NCBI RefSeq assembly: GCF_030247185.1
Contig: NC_080571.1
Coordinates: 209,618,880-209,682,879, forward strand
DNA length: 64,000 nt
From: Malaya genurostris
Lineage: Eukaryota; Arthropoda; Insecta; Diptera; Culicidae
Direction: 5' to 3'
Shown: piece by piece, positions 35,801 to 47,716 of the stretch
Layout: every line of letters begins with the position of its first letter
Numbering within the stretch: position 1 is the stretch's first letter
Translations under genes and position numbers: made by a program
Notes under the pieces: model-generated
Told to the model about the DNA's origin: nothing
The model's database searches: none
What the model saw: the letters and a program-made list of their open reading frames with translations, nothing else

Positions 35801-37708
35801 GATTTGTCGGTTACTGATTAGAAGTTTATAAAAGTTTAGCGAATGATTCTGCAACTAATAACCAATTTTATGACAGTTATAATAAGTGCCTCTTTTGACT
35901 AGCAATATACTAGATTTTAAAGCTTCTATAAAACCTTCTACTCGGACTAACAACTGAACTAAAACTAAAACAACTTGTACTACACAGAAAGAAGAGATGA
36001 AACTTACACGACATGTAAGCCGATAGTACTATGAAATAGACATCAGTTGAAACGAAAATCTGATTTAAAACCATGATTGATGTAAAGTTATATTAAGATT
36101 CATTTAGTTTTTCATTGAACACGACTATATATTTGCAAACCAATTAGTTCTGTAATGTAGCTTTCCATTCAATTACCTGCTCCAAATATGTGCATGAAAA
36201 ATGCATGTAAATTCACAAAATATTTTTATCTGTAAAATATTTTGATTTATTGAAATCAAATGAACTTCGGAATACTAACACGAGAAAATATAATAGACTT
36301 TTTGGATTTTGAGTTTTGACGCATAAACATATTTATGAAACTTGAGCGACCACCCCTGGTTGCTACTCCTCTACTGATCGGAATTAGCTGAAATTGTACA
36401 GATAATTCCTAGATAATAAGACCTGGAACTGGCAATTTATTCACTTGGGACTGGTTTCACGACTAAACTCACAAACACCACTAAACTTATCAAACAAATA
36501 TTTTCCTACTTTTTATTCAACATACCGCCATATGTTATATCTGTTATTAACATATTATTATAACTCTATTATGGATTACTTTGAACATGAATAATATCTT
36601 ACAACGTACCTGAACCAAACTATGAAATGTTTTAAAATGATTATTTAAGCTATTGTCACACTTTCCCATTGGATGAAATGGTTTTAAATTCCTCGGTGAT
36701 CGTTTTTTTTTTCATTTAGGACACATTTTCGTCTCAAGACTAACATTTCGTCATATTTCTGAATATCTACTATTCGATTCGTCTCGAACATGATCACTAT
36801 TTCGCACAATTACACTACTATTGAATGTTGGATGACTTCATTATTAGTAATATTCACTTGCCACTTGTTTAACTACCGATTAAAAACTTCAAAAATTACC
36901 CGACAAGCATTAAAAGTCTTTAAAATCATGTGATGAAAGTTTTTCACTTAGTTCACTTGATTTCGCTTTGTTTTCATCTCATTCGATTTCGAAATATTCC
37001 CATAAACACTTTAATTTTATTGCTGAATCTCGGTGAAATTATTGCCGAGATTTGCACAGCCGCCGGGTGCTCGATAACCGTTTCGACAAAATGTATAAAT
37101 TACTGAGAATCTCACAAATCCTGAATTTGGTAACTGTCAATTATTGCCAAGCTTGTCAGCAGCAATGTTGCTGTTAGCTTGGTAAAAGCGACCGGGATCG
37201 AGGATCGAATCAAGGATTGCCGAGTCATCAATAAACGAGCATAGAATGGATTGCTTTATTATTGCATGAAATACTCATCACAAAAACCAAGTTTTGGGAA
37301 TGAGTGTATTATATTAATGCTCATTATAATTCAATCAAAAAATGCAAATTCCAAAAAGAAATATCACAGATAAAACATTTGTTTTTAGTGCTCCTCCTAT
37401 GTGGAAATAAACAAATATTCAAAGGTATATTTGAAATTAACATTTTGAATCTACTTAGCTTTTCACGCATTACTCAAATCTCTTTCTATTCCATCCTTCT
37501 CGTCATGTTAGATTTTTTATCGTCACTGCTAACCTCAATTGGATGAACACATTTTGACAGTTCAGCAGTACTGTTTGTAAACAGAGATATTTTTGTTTGT
37601 CTGTTGTCTAATTGTATGAGACCATTTACAGTCCATGTCGCCTAAATAGTTTTGAAAGATTTGTTTAATATTGGATACGATTTGTTTTTGAGATTTAATA
37701 AATACTAG
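35801..37708. other. AT-rich DNA, no gene seen
   Basis: No domain-bearing frame. The interval 37030-37200 contains a GAATCTCGGTGAAATTATTG / CCGAGATT inverted motif and a GCAGCAATGTTGCTG palindrome, which may belong to a small MITE. Confidence 0.3.
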
Positions 37709-37912
37709 CTGACCCGTCGAACTTCGTCTCGCCCAAAAATTAATTTTTCGAATTTATGGTTATGGATAGCAGAATTGTCAACCTATGACTATGTGGTTAA
37801 CGTTTTTCTCCATTATCTTTCTAACTACTTAACCTACTATCAACGAAATTCGGCACACATTCGCTTTAGCCCAAAACAGGAAATATCACAAAAAATTAGT
37901 GTGAAATTCTTC

Positions 37913-40578
37913 TTTTTTTTTTTTCCATAAATACGTTTATTTCTTAAGGCAGTTTACATAAGTTTTTCTTCGCCGTAGCATCACTTTTACATAATATTCT
38001 TATCCTAATTTAATTCTAACATAGTCACAACGTTTTGAATTTATTAAAACATATTCTCTTATAGCTTAAATATCATCTTAGGTAACTCGTCATTAATTAT
38101 GAAATCTACTCGGAAATATTATTTGAACCAAACGATTAACTTCTATAAATTATAAAAAAAAGCTGTTATTTTCAGACATTTTGTTGATAATTTCATAAAC
38201 TGTTTCGAGTTTGTTTGTATCATTACATAATTTTTATTCTAATTTAGCTATTGGTTGAACTCATGGACGCAGCTGGGATCAGAACTAAGTCTTAAAAGGG
38301 GCCTTTATTAAATTGAAACTCCAATTTTCTTTATGAAATGATAAATAAGTTTCATGTATGGAAGGTCACGACAAGCAAGAATGTCGCGGACTGGGACATT
38401 GGATAGTCTATCTTGGGTACGCAAAGAATTTATTAGTTGAGATCTGACATCACGATACTCCACGCATGTCCAAACGACATGATCAATATCCCGATAACCT
38501 TCTCCGCAAGCACAATGATTAGTCTCGGAGAGCCCAATTCGAAAGAGATGTGCATCTAACGTGTAGTGATTGGACATGAGTCTAGACATCACACGAATGA
38601 AATCCCTACTCACATCCAGTCCCCTGAACCATGCCTTTGTCGATATTTTCGGAATAATTGAGTGCATCCACCGACCCAGATCATCTCTATCCCAAGATGC
38701 TTGCCAGCTGGCAAGTGTTCTTTGGCGAGACGAGCTATAGAATTCGTTGAAAGCAATCGGTCTCTCATAAATTTCACCCTCAATAGCACCACGTTTGGCT
38801 AAAATATCGGCTCTTTCATTGCCAGGAATGGAGCAATGAGCCGGGACCCAGACTATAGTGATTAGATAATTATTGTTCAATATGTCGTTCAGGCACTGTT
38901 TTATTTTGCCCAGGAAAAACGGTTCATTTTTGCCAGCAGCGTTTGAGCGAATGGCTTCAATTGCACTCAGACTATCTGTGAAGAGGAAATAATGGTTTGG
39001 AGATAATGTGACGATTACACTCAAACTATAATGAACTGCTGCTAGCTCTGCTATATAAACAGATGCAGGTTCTTGAAGCCTAAATGAGGCCGAAACATTA
39101 TTGTTGAACATACCAAACCCTGTCGCTTCTTCAATTCGCGATCCGTCCGTATAAAACATTTTCTCAGAGTCAATATGCCTGAACTTACTTGAAAATATTT
39201 TTGGGATTTCCGTCGAGCGTAGATGATCCGGGATTCCACGCACTTCACGCTGCATGGATGTATCGAAAAATAAAGTTGAGTCAGGGGCACTTAGGATGCT
39301 GACACGGATAGGAATATATCTTGAAGGGTTGATTTCCTGTGACATATGGTTAAAATATACTGTCATAAATTTTGTTTGAGATCGAAGCTCGACTAGTCGT
39401 TCGAAATTATTAATTACCATGGGATTCAGCACCTCACATCTTATTAGCAGGCGTGATGAAAGCTCCCAAAATCGATCTTTTAATGGAAGAACTCCCGCCA
39501 GAACTTCAAGACTCATTGTATGTGTCGAATGCATGCAGCCTAAGGCAATTCGCAAACAACGGTACTGAATTCGCTCAAGTTTGATAATATGAGAGTTTGC
39601 AGCGGAACGAAAACAAACGCATCCATATTCCATCACTGAAAGTATCGTTGTTTGATACAATTTTATTAGATCTTGCGGATGAGAACCCCACCAAGATCCT
39701 GTTATTGTTCGAAGAAAATTTACTCTTTGTTGGCATTTCGTTATCAGATACCTAATGTGTCCTCCCCACGTGCATTTGGAATCGAACCACACCCCGAGGT
39801 ATTTAAAAGTTAAAACCTGTTGGATCATTCTTCCCATCATATGGAGCTGAAGCTGCGCGGGATCATGCTTTCTTGAAAAGACGACTAACTCTGTTTTCTC
39901 CGCAGAGAATTCGATACCAAGATGAACAGCCCAAACGGACAAGTTATCTAAGGTATCTTGCAATGGTTTATGCAGATCAATAGCTTTGGGCCCAGTAACT
40001 GAAACCACGCCATCATCTGCCAATTGTCTTAGTGTACATGGGGTTACTAGACAGCTGTCAATGTCATTCACGTAAAAATTATAGAGGAGCGGACTGAGGC
40101 ATGAGCCTTGCGGGAGACCCATGTAGCTAATTCTGAATGTTGCCAAATCGCCATGTGAAAAATGCATGCGTTTCTCTGACAAAAGGTTGTGCAAATAATT
40201 ATTTATAACCGCTGGGAGTCCATGTTGGTGGAGCTTGTCTGAAAGAACATCAATGGAAACTGAATCAAATGCTCCTTTAATGTCTAAAAATACAGATGCC
40301 ATTTGTTGCTTTTGAGCGAAGGCAATTTGGATGTCAGACGAAAGTAATGCAAGGCAATCATTCGTCCCTTTATTTCTACGGAAGCCAAACTGAGTATCTG
40401 ACAACAAACCGTTCGTCTCGACCCAAGTGTCGAGACGTCGTAGAATAATTTTTTCGAACAATTTTCTGATGCAGGACAACATCGCAATGGGTCTATATGA
40501 GTTGTGATTGGAAGCTGGTTTCCCCGGCTTTTGAATGGCGATAACTTTCACTTGTCTCCAGTCAGGTGGAACAATATA
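37913..40578 (-). mobile_element. 5'-truncated LINE (I-like, RNase H-bearing) with 15-bp target duplication
   Basis: The insertion is bounded by AGTGTGAAATTCTTC at 37898-37912 and 40579-40593. On the minus strand it ends in poly-A (a T run at 37913-37925 on the plus strand) after about 395 bases of 3' untranslated region. The 5' end is truncated at 40578, within the reverse transcriptase. It landed inside a CTAGCTGACCCG repeat copy, which continues undisturbed on both sides. These are the signs of target-primed reverse transcription. Confidence 0.9.
38308..40578 (-). CDS. LINE ORF2: reverse transcriptase plus RNase H, 5' truncated
   Basis: About 757 element-derived codons are open without a break. 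Reverse transcriptase blocks in order are YRPIAMLSCIRKLFEKIIL, VFLDIKGAFDSVSIDVL, GLPQGSCLSPLLYNFYVND and the catalytic LADDGVV near residue 200. RNase H follows with MFYTDGSR, IAELAAVHYS, FTDSLSAIEAIRS and VPAHCSIPGNERADILAK, so all four acidic catalytic positions are present. The C-terminus has the CACGEGYRDIDHVVWTC pattern of this group. The endonuclease and the N-terminal part of the reverse transcriptase are missing. The open frame continues upstream for 14 codons into the target duplication and host repeat and begins at a GTG, so no native start exists. The absence of stops suggests recent insertion. The same family is seen at 62820-64000. Confidence 0.9.
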   Translation of the reverse strand, partial: YIVPPDWRQVKVIAIQKPGKPASNHNSYRPIAMLSCIRKLFEKIILRRLDTWVETNGLLSDTQFGFRRNKGTNDCLALLSSDIQIAFAQKQQMASVFLDIKGAFDSVSIDVLSDKLHQHGLPAVINNYLHNLLSEKRMHFSHGDLATFRISYMGLPQGSCLSPLLYNFYVNDIDSCLVTPCTLRQLADDGVVSVTGPKAIDLHKPLQDTLDNLSVWAVHLGIEFSAEKTELVVFSRKHDPAQLQLHMMGRMIQQVLTFKYLGVWFDSKCTWGGHIRYLITKCQQRVNFLRTITGSWWGSHPQDLIKLYQTTILSVMEYGCVCFRSAANSHIIKLERIQYRCLRIALGCMHSTHTMSLEVLAGVLPLKDRFWELSSRLLIRCEVLNPMVINNFERLVELRSQTKFMTVYFNHMSQEINPSRYIPIRVSILSAPDSTLFFDTSMQREVRGIPDHLRSTEIPKIFSSKFRHIDSEKMFYTDGSRIEEATGFGMFNNNVSASFRLQEPASVYIAELAAVHYSLSVIVTLSPNHYFLFTDSLSAIEAIRSNAAGKNEPFFLGKIKQCLNDILNNNYLITIVWVPAHCSIPGNERADILAKRGAIEGEIYERPIAFNEFYSSSRQRTLASWQASWDRDDLGRWMHSIIPKISTKAWFRGLDVSRDFIRVMSRLMSNHYTLDAHLFRIGLSETNHCACGEGYRDIDHVVWTCVEYRDVRSQLINSLRTQDRLSNVPVRDILACRDLPYMKLIYHFIKKIGVSI

Positions 40579-43500
40579 AGTGTGAAATTCTTCGGTTAAG
40601 CAAAAATTGAACAAATTCACAGATTTCTATTCTGAACAGTCCGTTTTTTTAGGAACAGGTACTCATACGTTAATGTTCGCCCGACAGAACAACAAACTTT
40701 GAAGCAGTTTCTTATACACAAAAAAATCTATTTTTGTGTTCGGTAATAATTTTTGCGGCAACGGTCTGTAAAATATTATTTTTACTCAAAGATACTTGAA
40801 ATTTATTCAACTTACGGTCATCTATCTACGGAACTACTGAATATCGGAAAATCCTATGTAAAAGTTACGATACATTTACTGACACGGTCTGTGAACTCTG
40901 AAAAGTCATTTCTCTTGACGAACTCAGTTGACGACGTTTTACCAATATTCGGAAAATTAATAAAAAATTATGAAGAATTTCAGTAAACATAACTAAAATA
41001 TTCTGCAGAAATACAGATCTTTCAAATAACATCATTTTCGGACGAAAATCTGTGAAAATTTCTAGATTTGTGGAGCAAAAAATAATGGTGCAAACTGATT
41101 GCTGTGCACAAAATAGATAATACTAATTCCTGGCGGTAAGTTTTCATTGAGTGAATATACTCAAAAAGCCTTCTTCAACTGTTTTATTTTCAACTGTTTG
41201 AAAGTCAGTAAAACTGTACCGACATCCGTAAAATAAAATAATTAGGTGTGTACAGTTTTTAAGCAGCGAGAAAGTTTTTTCAGAATCTGTTCTGTACGTT
41301 CAAGTTATCAAAAAGCGTACCATGCGTACTTTAGAGCTCTAATATTTAGTGGATATTTTCAGGTACTGCGAAACTTTTGATTGCTTGGAAACGACGCTTA
41401 AATTTTATTTATTAATCTTACCAGTTCGATCATTCTTCACAGAATATGCAATATGAAATGACAGTCTCAATATTCTTTATGGTAATCATCTTGAACATTG
41501 ATATCTAATAGTCACTTACTGTGTGCGCTTAGTCTAAGTCGCTTAGTCTAAATCATTAGAAAGAAAAAAAGGCTATGGAAATCTCTTAGTTTGACCTTAG
41601 AGCTTCTACAGTACAATCTTTTCTGATTTGGTAATCTTGTCCCCATGATGGCCAATACTATTTATCTGACTCCATTGAACACAATTCATCATCTGGTAAA
41701 TGATATCAGAACTTTTTCTCAAGCAACAATTTTGATACCCAATTAAGCACGTGGTTCGATGTAATGACGAATCACATCACATCAAGTATGCATGTGAAAT
41801 CTTCACACAAAACAACTCGTAGCGCGCCAAACGATTTTTTCAATGATCTAGTATTCTTTTCTTCGACGGCCAAACACTCGTTGGAACTCGTTACGCGCCA
41901 AACATCAATCGTAGATCTAGCAATCATTAGCGACTTTTTCATTGGAAAATTCCATTGTCCATACAAAACAACTTTATGGATTTTTCCCCCTTTTTGGCAA
42001 GTTTTCCTAATTTTTTTGATGTACGAACCCGGTGGGGATAAAAACTGATCAAACAAAAAAAGAATTATGTAAATCCGTCCATCCGTTCTTACGTGATGCG
42101 ATTACAAAGAATGATCTCTGCATTTATATATATATACTAGCTGACCCGTCGAACTTCGTCTCGCCAGAAGAATTGTCAAAAGACTAAGTGGTCAACGTTT
42201 CTCTCCATTATTTTTCTGATTACTTAACTTACAATCAACGGAATTCGACACACACTCGCTTTAGCTCAAAAAGAAGAAATATCACCAAAGATTAATGTGA
42301 AAATATGTAACACCTCTGTTAAGCGAAAATTGAACAAATGCACAGATATTTATTCTGAACAGTCCGTTTTAAGGAATTACTCATACGTGAATGTTCACCC
42401 GACAGAACAAACTTCAAAGCAGTTTCTTATACACAAAAAATTTCTATTTTTGTTTTCGGTAATAATTTTTCCGGCAACGATCTGTAAAATATTATTTTTA
42501 CTGAAAGATACGTAAAATTTATCCAACTTACGGTCATCTGTCAAAAAACTACTGAATATCGGAAAATCCTATGTAAAAGTTACGATTATTTATTATTTAC
42601 TGACACGGTCTGTGAACTCTGAAATGTCATTTCTCTTGACGAACTCAGTAAAAGTTTTACCAATATCCGGAAAATTAATAAAAAATAATGAAGAATTTCA
42701 GTAATCATCACTAAACATTCAGCAGAAATAAAGATCTGTCAAAAAACATAATTTTCGGACGTAAAGGTGTGAAAATTTCTAGATTTGTAAAGAAAAAAAT
42801 AGTCGTGCGAATTGATTGCTTGCGAAAAATAGATAATACTGATTCCTAGCGGAAATTTTTCATATGGTGAATATATTCAAAAAGCCTTCTACAACTTATC
42901 ATTGCTGCTCTCTAAAAATATGAAGGGTGATCCCATATTCTACTGAATTGCATCCGAAAGATATTTGATCATTTTATTTGAAAAAAATATTTCTGAAGAG
43001 TAAATGTAATTCAATTCATTCATCACATGCAAATAAATAAATTAATCGGATGAAAATATGTTTTGAAAACAAAAATGCTCCTTCCTTTCCTAGTTCCCTA
43101 ATATAATTTACCAAAAACAGTAATACTTTACGGGTCAAGACGTTTACATATTTTTAGGATTGTTTTATGATTTTTGTCGAACGTCGGTATTGAATGATGA
43201 AGAAGTCATTAGAATTATGACAGATCGAAGTTCATTGGAACTATACGGATCATTCAGCAAATAAAACTTTTACCGAACGAATTACCGAATGTCCAGCTGT
43301 TTGAAAGTCAGTAAAACTGTACCGACATCCGTAAAAATAATTCGGTGTGTACAGCTTTTAGGCAGCGAGAAATTTTTCTCAAAATCTGTTCTGTACGTTC
43401 AAGTTTTCAAAAAGTACCATGCGTACTTTAGAGCTCTAATGAAGTGGATATTTTCAGGTACTGTGGAACTTTTGATTGCTTGGAGACGACGCTTAAATTG

Positions 43501-45067
43501 TAATTTGATATTGATCTTACCAGTTTGAACATTCTTCACAGAATATGCAACATGAAATGACAGTCTCAATTCATTATGGTAATTATCTTGAACATTGATA
43601 TCTGACAGCCACTTACTGTGTGCGCATAGTCTAATCTAAATCATTAGAAAGAGAAATGCAAGGAAAATCTCTTAGATTGACTACACAAAGCATCTCGTTG
43701 CGCTCCAAACAATTTTTTCAACGATCTAGTATTCTTTCCTTCGACTCTTTTTCCTTATTTTTCTGATTACTTAACCTAAAATCAATAGAATTCGATACAC
43801 ATTCGCTTTAGCCCAAAAAAGAAATATCACCAAAAATTAATGTGAAAATGTGAAACACTTCTGTTAAGCAAAAATTTATCAAATGCATAGATTGTAATCT
43901 CATCCTTTGAGTCAATTCTCTGAACAGAGAGCAGTTCCTTGCACAGCTTTAAGGCAGCGGGAAAGTTTTCTCAGAACTTGTTCTGTATGTTTAAGTTGCC
44001 AAAAAGTGCCAAGCAAACTTTAGAGCTCTAAAAAAGTAGATATTTTTCATGTACTGTGGACCTTTGGTTGCTTAGAGAGGCTTAGTATACTCTAAATCAT
44101 TAGAAAACAAACTGCACGGAAAATCTCTTAGCTTGACCTAAACGCTTCTACAGCACAAACTTTGCATTGATTTATTCAAAAATTTACTGATTTGTTAGGC
44201 CGGGATGGCCAATATTTATCATTAATCACAATTCATCAACAGGTAAATGATATCAGAACTTTTTCTGCTGCCTACAGCGGTTTTCTAGAAAACAGTCATA
44301 TGCATTCCGTCATTGAGTCATTTGTCAAGTTTTAATACCCAATTAAGCACGTGGCTCTAAATGATGCATGGGAAATCTCCACTACTAACCTTTGCGCGCC
44401 GAACGATTTTTTCAACGATCTAGTATTCTTTTCTTCGACGGTCAAACACTTATGCAACTCGTTGCGCGCCAAACATCAACCGTGGATCTAGCAAGCATTG
44501 GCGACTTTTTCAGTGGAAAATTCCATTGTCCATACAAAATAACTTTATTGGTTTTTCCCCCTTTTCCGGTAAGTTTTCCTAATTTTTTCGATGTACGAAC
44601 CCGGTGGGAGTAGAAACTGATCAAACAGAAAAAAAAACCATCTCAATCCGTCCATCCGTTCTTACGTGATGCGATTACAAAGAATGATCTCTGCATTTTT
44701 ATATATATAGACTAGCTGACCCGTCGAACTTCGTCTCGCCCAAAAACTATTTGTTCGCATTTATGTGTTCGAATTTTGCTGATTACTTAACCTACAATCA
44801 ACGGAATTCGACACACATTCTTTTTAGCCCAAAAAAAGGAAAAACACCCAAAATTAATGTGAACATGTGTACAGCTTTTAAGCATCGATAATGTTTTCTA
44901 AAAACTTGTTCTGTACGTTCAAGTTGCCTAAAAGTACCACACGTGCTTTAGAGTTCTAATAAAGTGGATATTTTTAGATCGCAGGAACTTCTGGTGCCTT
45001 GGAGAGACGACGCTTACATTTTAAACTGATATTGAACTTACCAATTTGAGCATTCTTCTCAGCAAGA

Positions 45068-45560
45068 ATGGCTTTTTTCGTATCAAAAAACGCTCTCTAG
45101 CAACTCTTCACACGATTCAATCAGTGCCATCAAAGAGAGACGAATATCATCTCAGTAACAAAACACCTGCATGGTCCATTTAACACAGAATGGACACCAG
45201 TGCGAAAACGATTTTCTCTTGACAACCCTTCTGAACATCACGGGTTAGCACGTTGGGGTAGGAATTCGCTCTGAAGCAATTCTCGTTTTGCGATCCGATT
45301 CTATACGGGCAGTGGATAATTGTGATAGAATCATTTTACTATTGTCGCCTATTCTAACTATGTACATATAACTTCGGTATAAGTTGTGTCTATGAAAATA
45401 TCTGTGAATGCTCAACACAAAGGTTTCGAAATATTGTAACCTAGTATGAGAATCATCAAGTTGATTCATCGGTTCGATTTTCTGGTATAATTGTCAAATT
45501 GCGATTATCCCTTGTTAAATTCCACACAGCGCCGATTATTGCAGATCTACCAGATTGACG
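45068..45560. repeat. Dispersed 0.5-kb repeat, copy 2
   Basis: Matches 17739-18235 in the same orientation. It lies inside the third copy of the CTAGCTGACCCG array at a position where the other copies continue without it, which gives approximate borders. Confidence 0.65.
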
Positions 45561-45792
45561 ATGTTGTATACAATTTAGAGAAATAGTATCAATCCATCTT
45601 GAATATTGATATCTAATTGACACTTATTTTGTGCGCTTCGTGTAATCTAAATTATTCGAAAGCAAAATGGAAGAAAAATCTCTTAGTTTGACTTCAGCGC
45701 TTCTAGAGCACAAACTTTTTGTTGATTCCCAATGACACCAATAGTATTCATCTGACTCCATTACACACATTCAGGAATTCCACCAGTCATTT

Positions 45793-46065
45793 ATGGCGTA
45801 TTCGTTTTTCATCTGCACAACACCGGTGCAGTGCTATACTGAGGCATGAATAAACGAACAAAAATGACGAAAACATAAACAGTAACCATTGACTACAATT
45901 AAAGATTCCATTGCACAGAGCTACACCAAACTTTTGATAAGTGCTACACCAGTGGTATCGGTGCAGAAAAAGTGTAGCACTGGTGTAGTGCAATTGGTAA
46001 AAACGAACGGTTTAGGTGCAGCTTACGCTACACCAGTGTAGTGCAATTTAAAAACGAAAACGACA
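45793..46065. mobile_element. Foldback MITE with repeated GTGCAGTGC/CACCAGTG motifs
   Basis: The left end ATTCGTTTTTCATCTGCAC and the right end, in reverse complement, CGTTTTCGTTTTTAAATTGCAC are alike. Between them ACACCAGTG, GGTGTAGTGCAATT and GGTGCAG motifs occur several times on both strands. It interrupts the third CTAGCTGACCCG copy. No coding potential. Confidence 0.6.
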
Positions 46066-46464
46066 TTAGTAGGCAACAATGTTGATACCCAATTAAGCAC
46101 GTGGCTCGGAATGACGAACCACATGAATCAAGCATCTACTTCACACAAATCAATTCGTTGCGCGCCAAAAGATTCTTTCAACGATCTAGTATTCCTTTCT
46201 TCGACGGCCAAACACTTATGCAACTCGTTATGCGCCAAACACCTATCAATGATCTAGCAATCATTGGCGACTTTTGCAGTGGAAAATTCCATTGTCCATA
46301 CAAAATAACTTTACTGGTTTTTCCCACTTTTCCGGTAAGTTTTCCTAATTTTTTTGATGTACGAACCCGGTGGGGGTAAAAACTGATCAAACAAAAAGAA
46401 AAGCATCTCAATCCGTCCATCCGTTCTTACGTGATGCGATTACAAAGAATGATCTCTGCATTTT

Positions 46465-46636
<172 letters not shown>

Positions 46637-46867
46637 TAAGTGACTAGTTGCAAAGTGTAAAGATGATTGTTCATCGATTTTTGTTTAAGCTTGTTTGTAA
46701 ACAGTACCGCTAAACTGTCAAGGATGAATACTTGTTCATTTGTAACGTCACGATAAAAAATCTACTTCGCCCTGTGGAATAAATACCAATTGTCTGTTTA
46801 CGTATCGGCTACAGTGTTGCCATATTGTCAGATTTTAAATAAGTATGCTGAGAAAAGTATTAATATA

Positions 46868-47714
46868 TTAGGTGTACAACTTTGTTTCCGCCTTTTTTTT
46901 GCAACATTAAAAGCTTTATTGCGAAAAAGTGCTTACAGATTTGAATAATACATTCAAAGTATTGTCCGTCGCTAGCGAAAAGTTTCTCCCATCTTTCCGG
47001 AAATGTTCGGATCCCGGCTCGAAAAAAGGAGTCCTCTTTTGACGCTATCCATGAAGCAATCCATTTTTCCAACTCTTAGAAGGGTTGAAAATGTTGATCT
47101 GCCATCGAACGGAATAGGTGGAAGTCAGAAGGGGCGACATCTGGGGAATACGGCGAGTGGGGCAAGACTTCCCATTTCAGCGTTTTCAGCTACTTTTTGA
47201 CCACTTTGCGACATGAGGCCGAGTATTTTCGTGTTGACTTCGTCATGTCGCTCTTGATATTGTGGCCGCTTTTCTTTTAGCGCGCGACTAAGGCGCATCA
47301 GTTGCGTTCGGTAGTCATCTCCTGTGATAGTTTCACCCGGTTTTAAGAGCTCGTAGTAAATCTCACCGAGCTAATTGTTCATCTTTGAAGGTTTTTTCTC
47401 TTCCACCACCATGTTTGTCTTCGACATCGAAATCACCATTTTTAAAACGTTGAAACCACTCCCGACACGTTCTTTTACTCAGGGCAGCATCACCGTAAAT
47501 TTCTGAGAGCACTCACTGCGCTTCAGCTGCATCAACAGAAATTTTCGAGCGTGAATAATACGAAAGCAGGAACAACTGTCACTGAAACGGCGATGACAAT
47601 TTGTTAGGCACTGTACACACTCACTTTAAAGGCATTATCATCTATGTATTTTGACCAGCCTCAGCCGGTATAGCCACCTATCGGAATACGGCGGAAGCAA
47701 AGTTCTACACCTGA
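46868..47714 (-). mobile_element. Internally deleted mariner (DD34D-type)
   Basis: Terminal repeats TTAGGTGTACAACTTTGTTT...and, in reverse complement at the right end, TCAGGTGTAGAACTTTGCTT lie next to TA dinucleotides (46866-46867, 47715-47716). The length, about 850 bases, is short of the usual 1.3 kb. The two ends of the gene are present and its middle is gone. Confidence 0.8.
46900..47560 (-). pseudogene. Mariner transposase with central deletion
   Basis: Minus-strand pieces read, in order: KRTCREWFQRFKNGDFDVED (HTH region), a jump to GEIYYELLKPGETITGDDYR and TQLMRLSRALKEKRPQY, then SPDVAPSDFHLFRSMADQHF with the third catalytic aspartate, and finally WIASWIASKEDSFFRAGIRT and PERWEKLFASDGQYFE. 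The segment between the HTH part and IYYELL, which should carry the first catalytic aspartate, is deleted. The region of the second aspartate is also disrupted, and a stop lies in QPF-stop-ELEKW. The protein is inactive; intact terminal repeats could still be recognised by a transposase made elsewhere. Confidence 0.8.
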
Positions 47715-47716
47715 TA

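Larger units (their letters stand above)
37709..46464 (+). repeat. Head-to-tail array of CTAGCTGACCCG repeat
   Basis: Copies start with CTAGCTGACCCGTCGAACTT at about 37709, 42137 and 44713. Each preceding copy ends CGTGATGCGATTACAAAGAA then TGATCTCTGCATTT and a short TA run, directly abutting the next start. Without its LINE insertion the first copy is about 1.75 kb. The second is about 2.58 kb and includes a further partial restart near 43743. The third is about 1.75 kb and carries two inserted repeats (45068-45560 and 45793-46065). Shared landmarks include AACGATTTTTTCAACGATCT and TTTTCCTAATTTTTTTGATG. No protein is recognisable; the family class is unknown to me. Confidence 0.8.
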
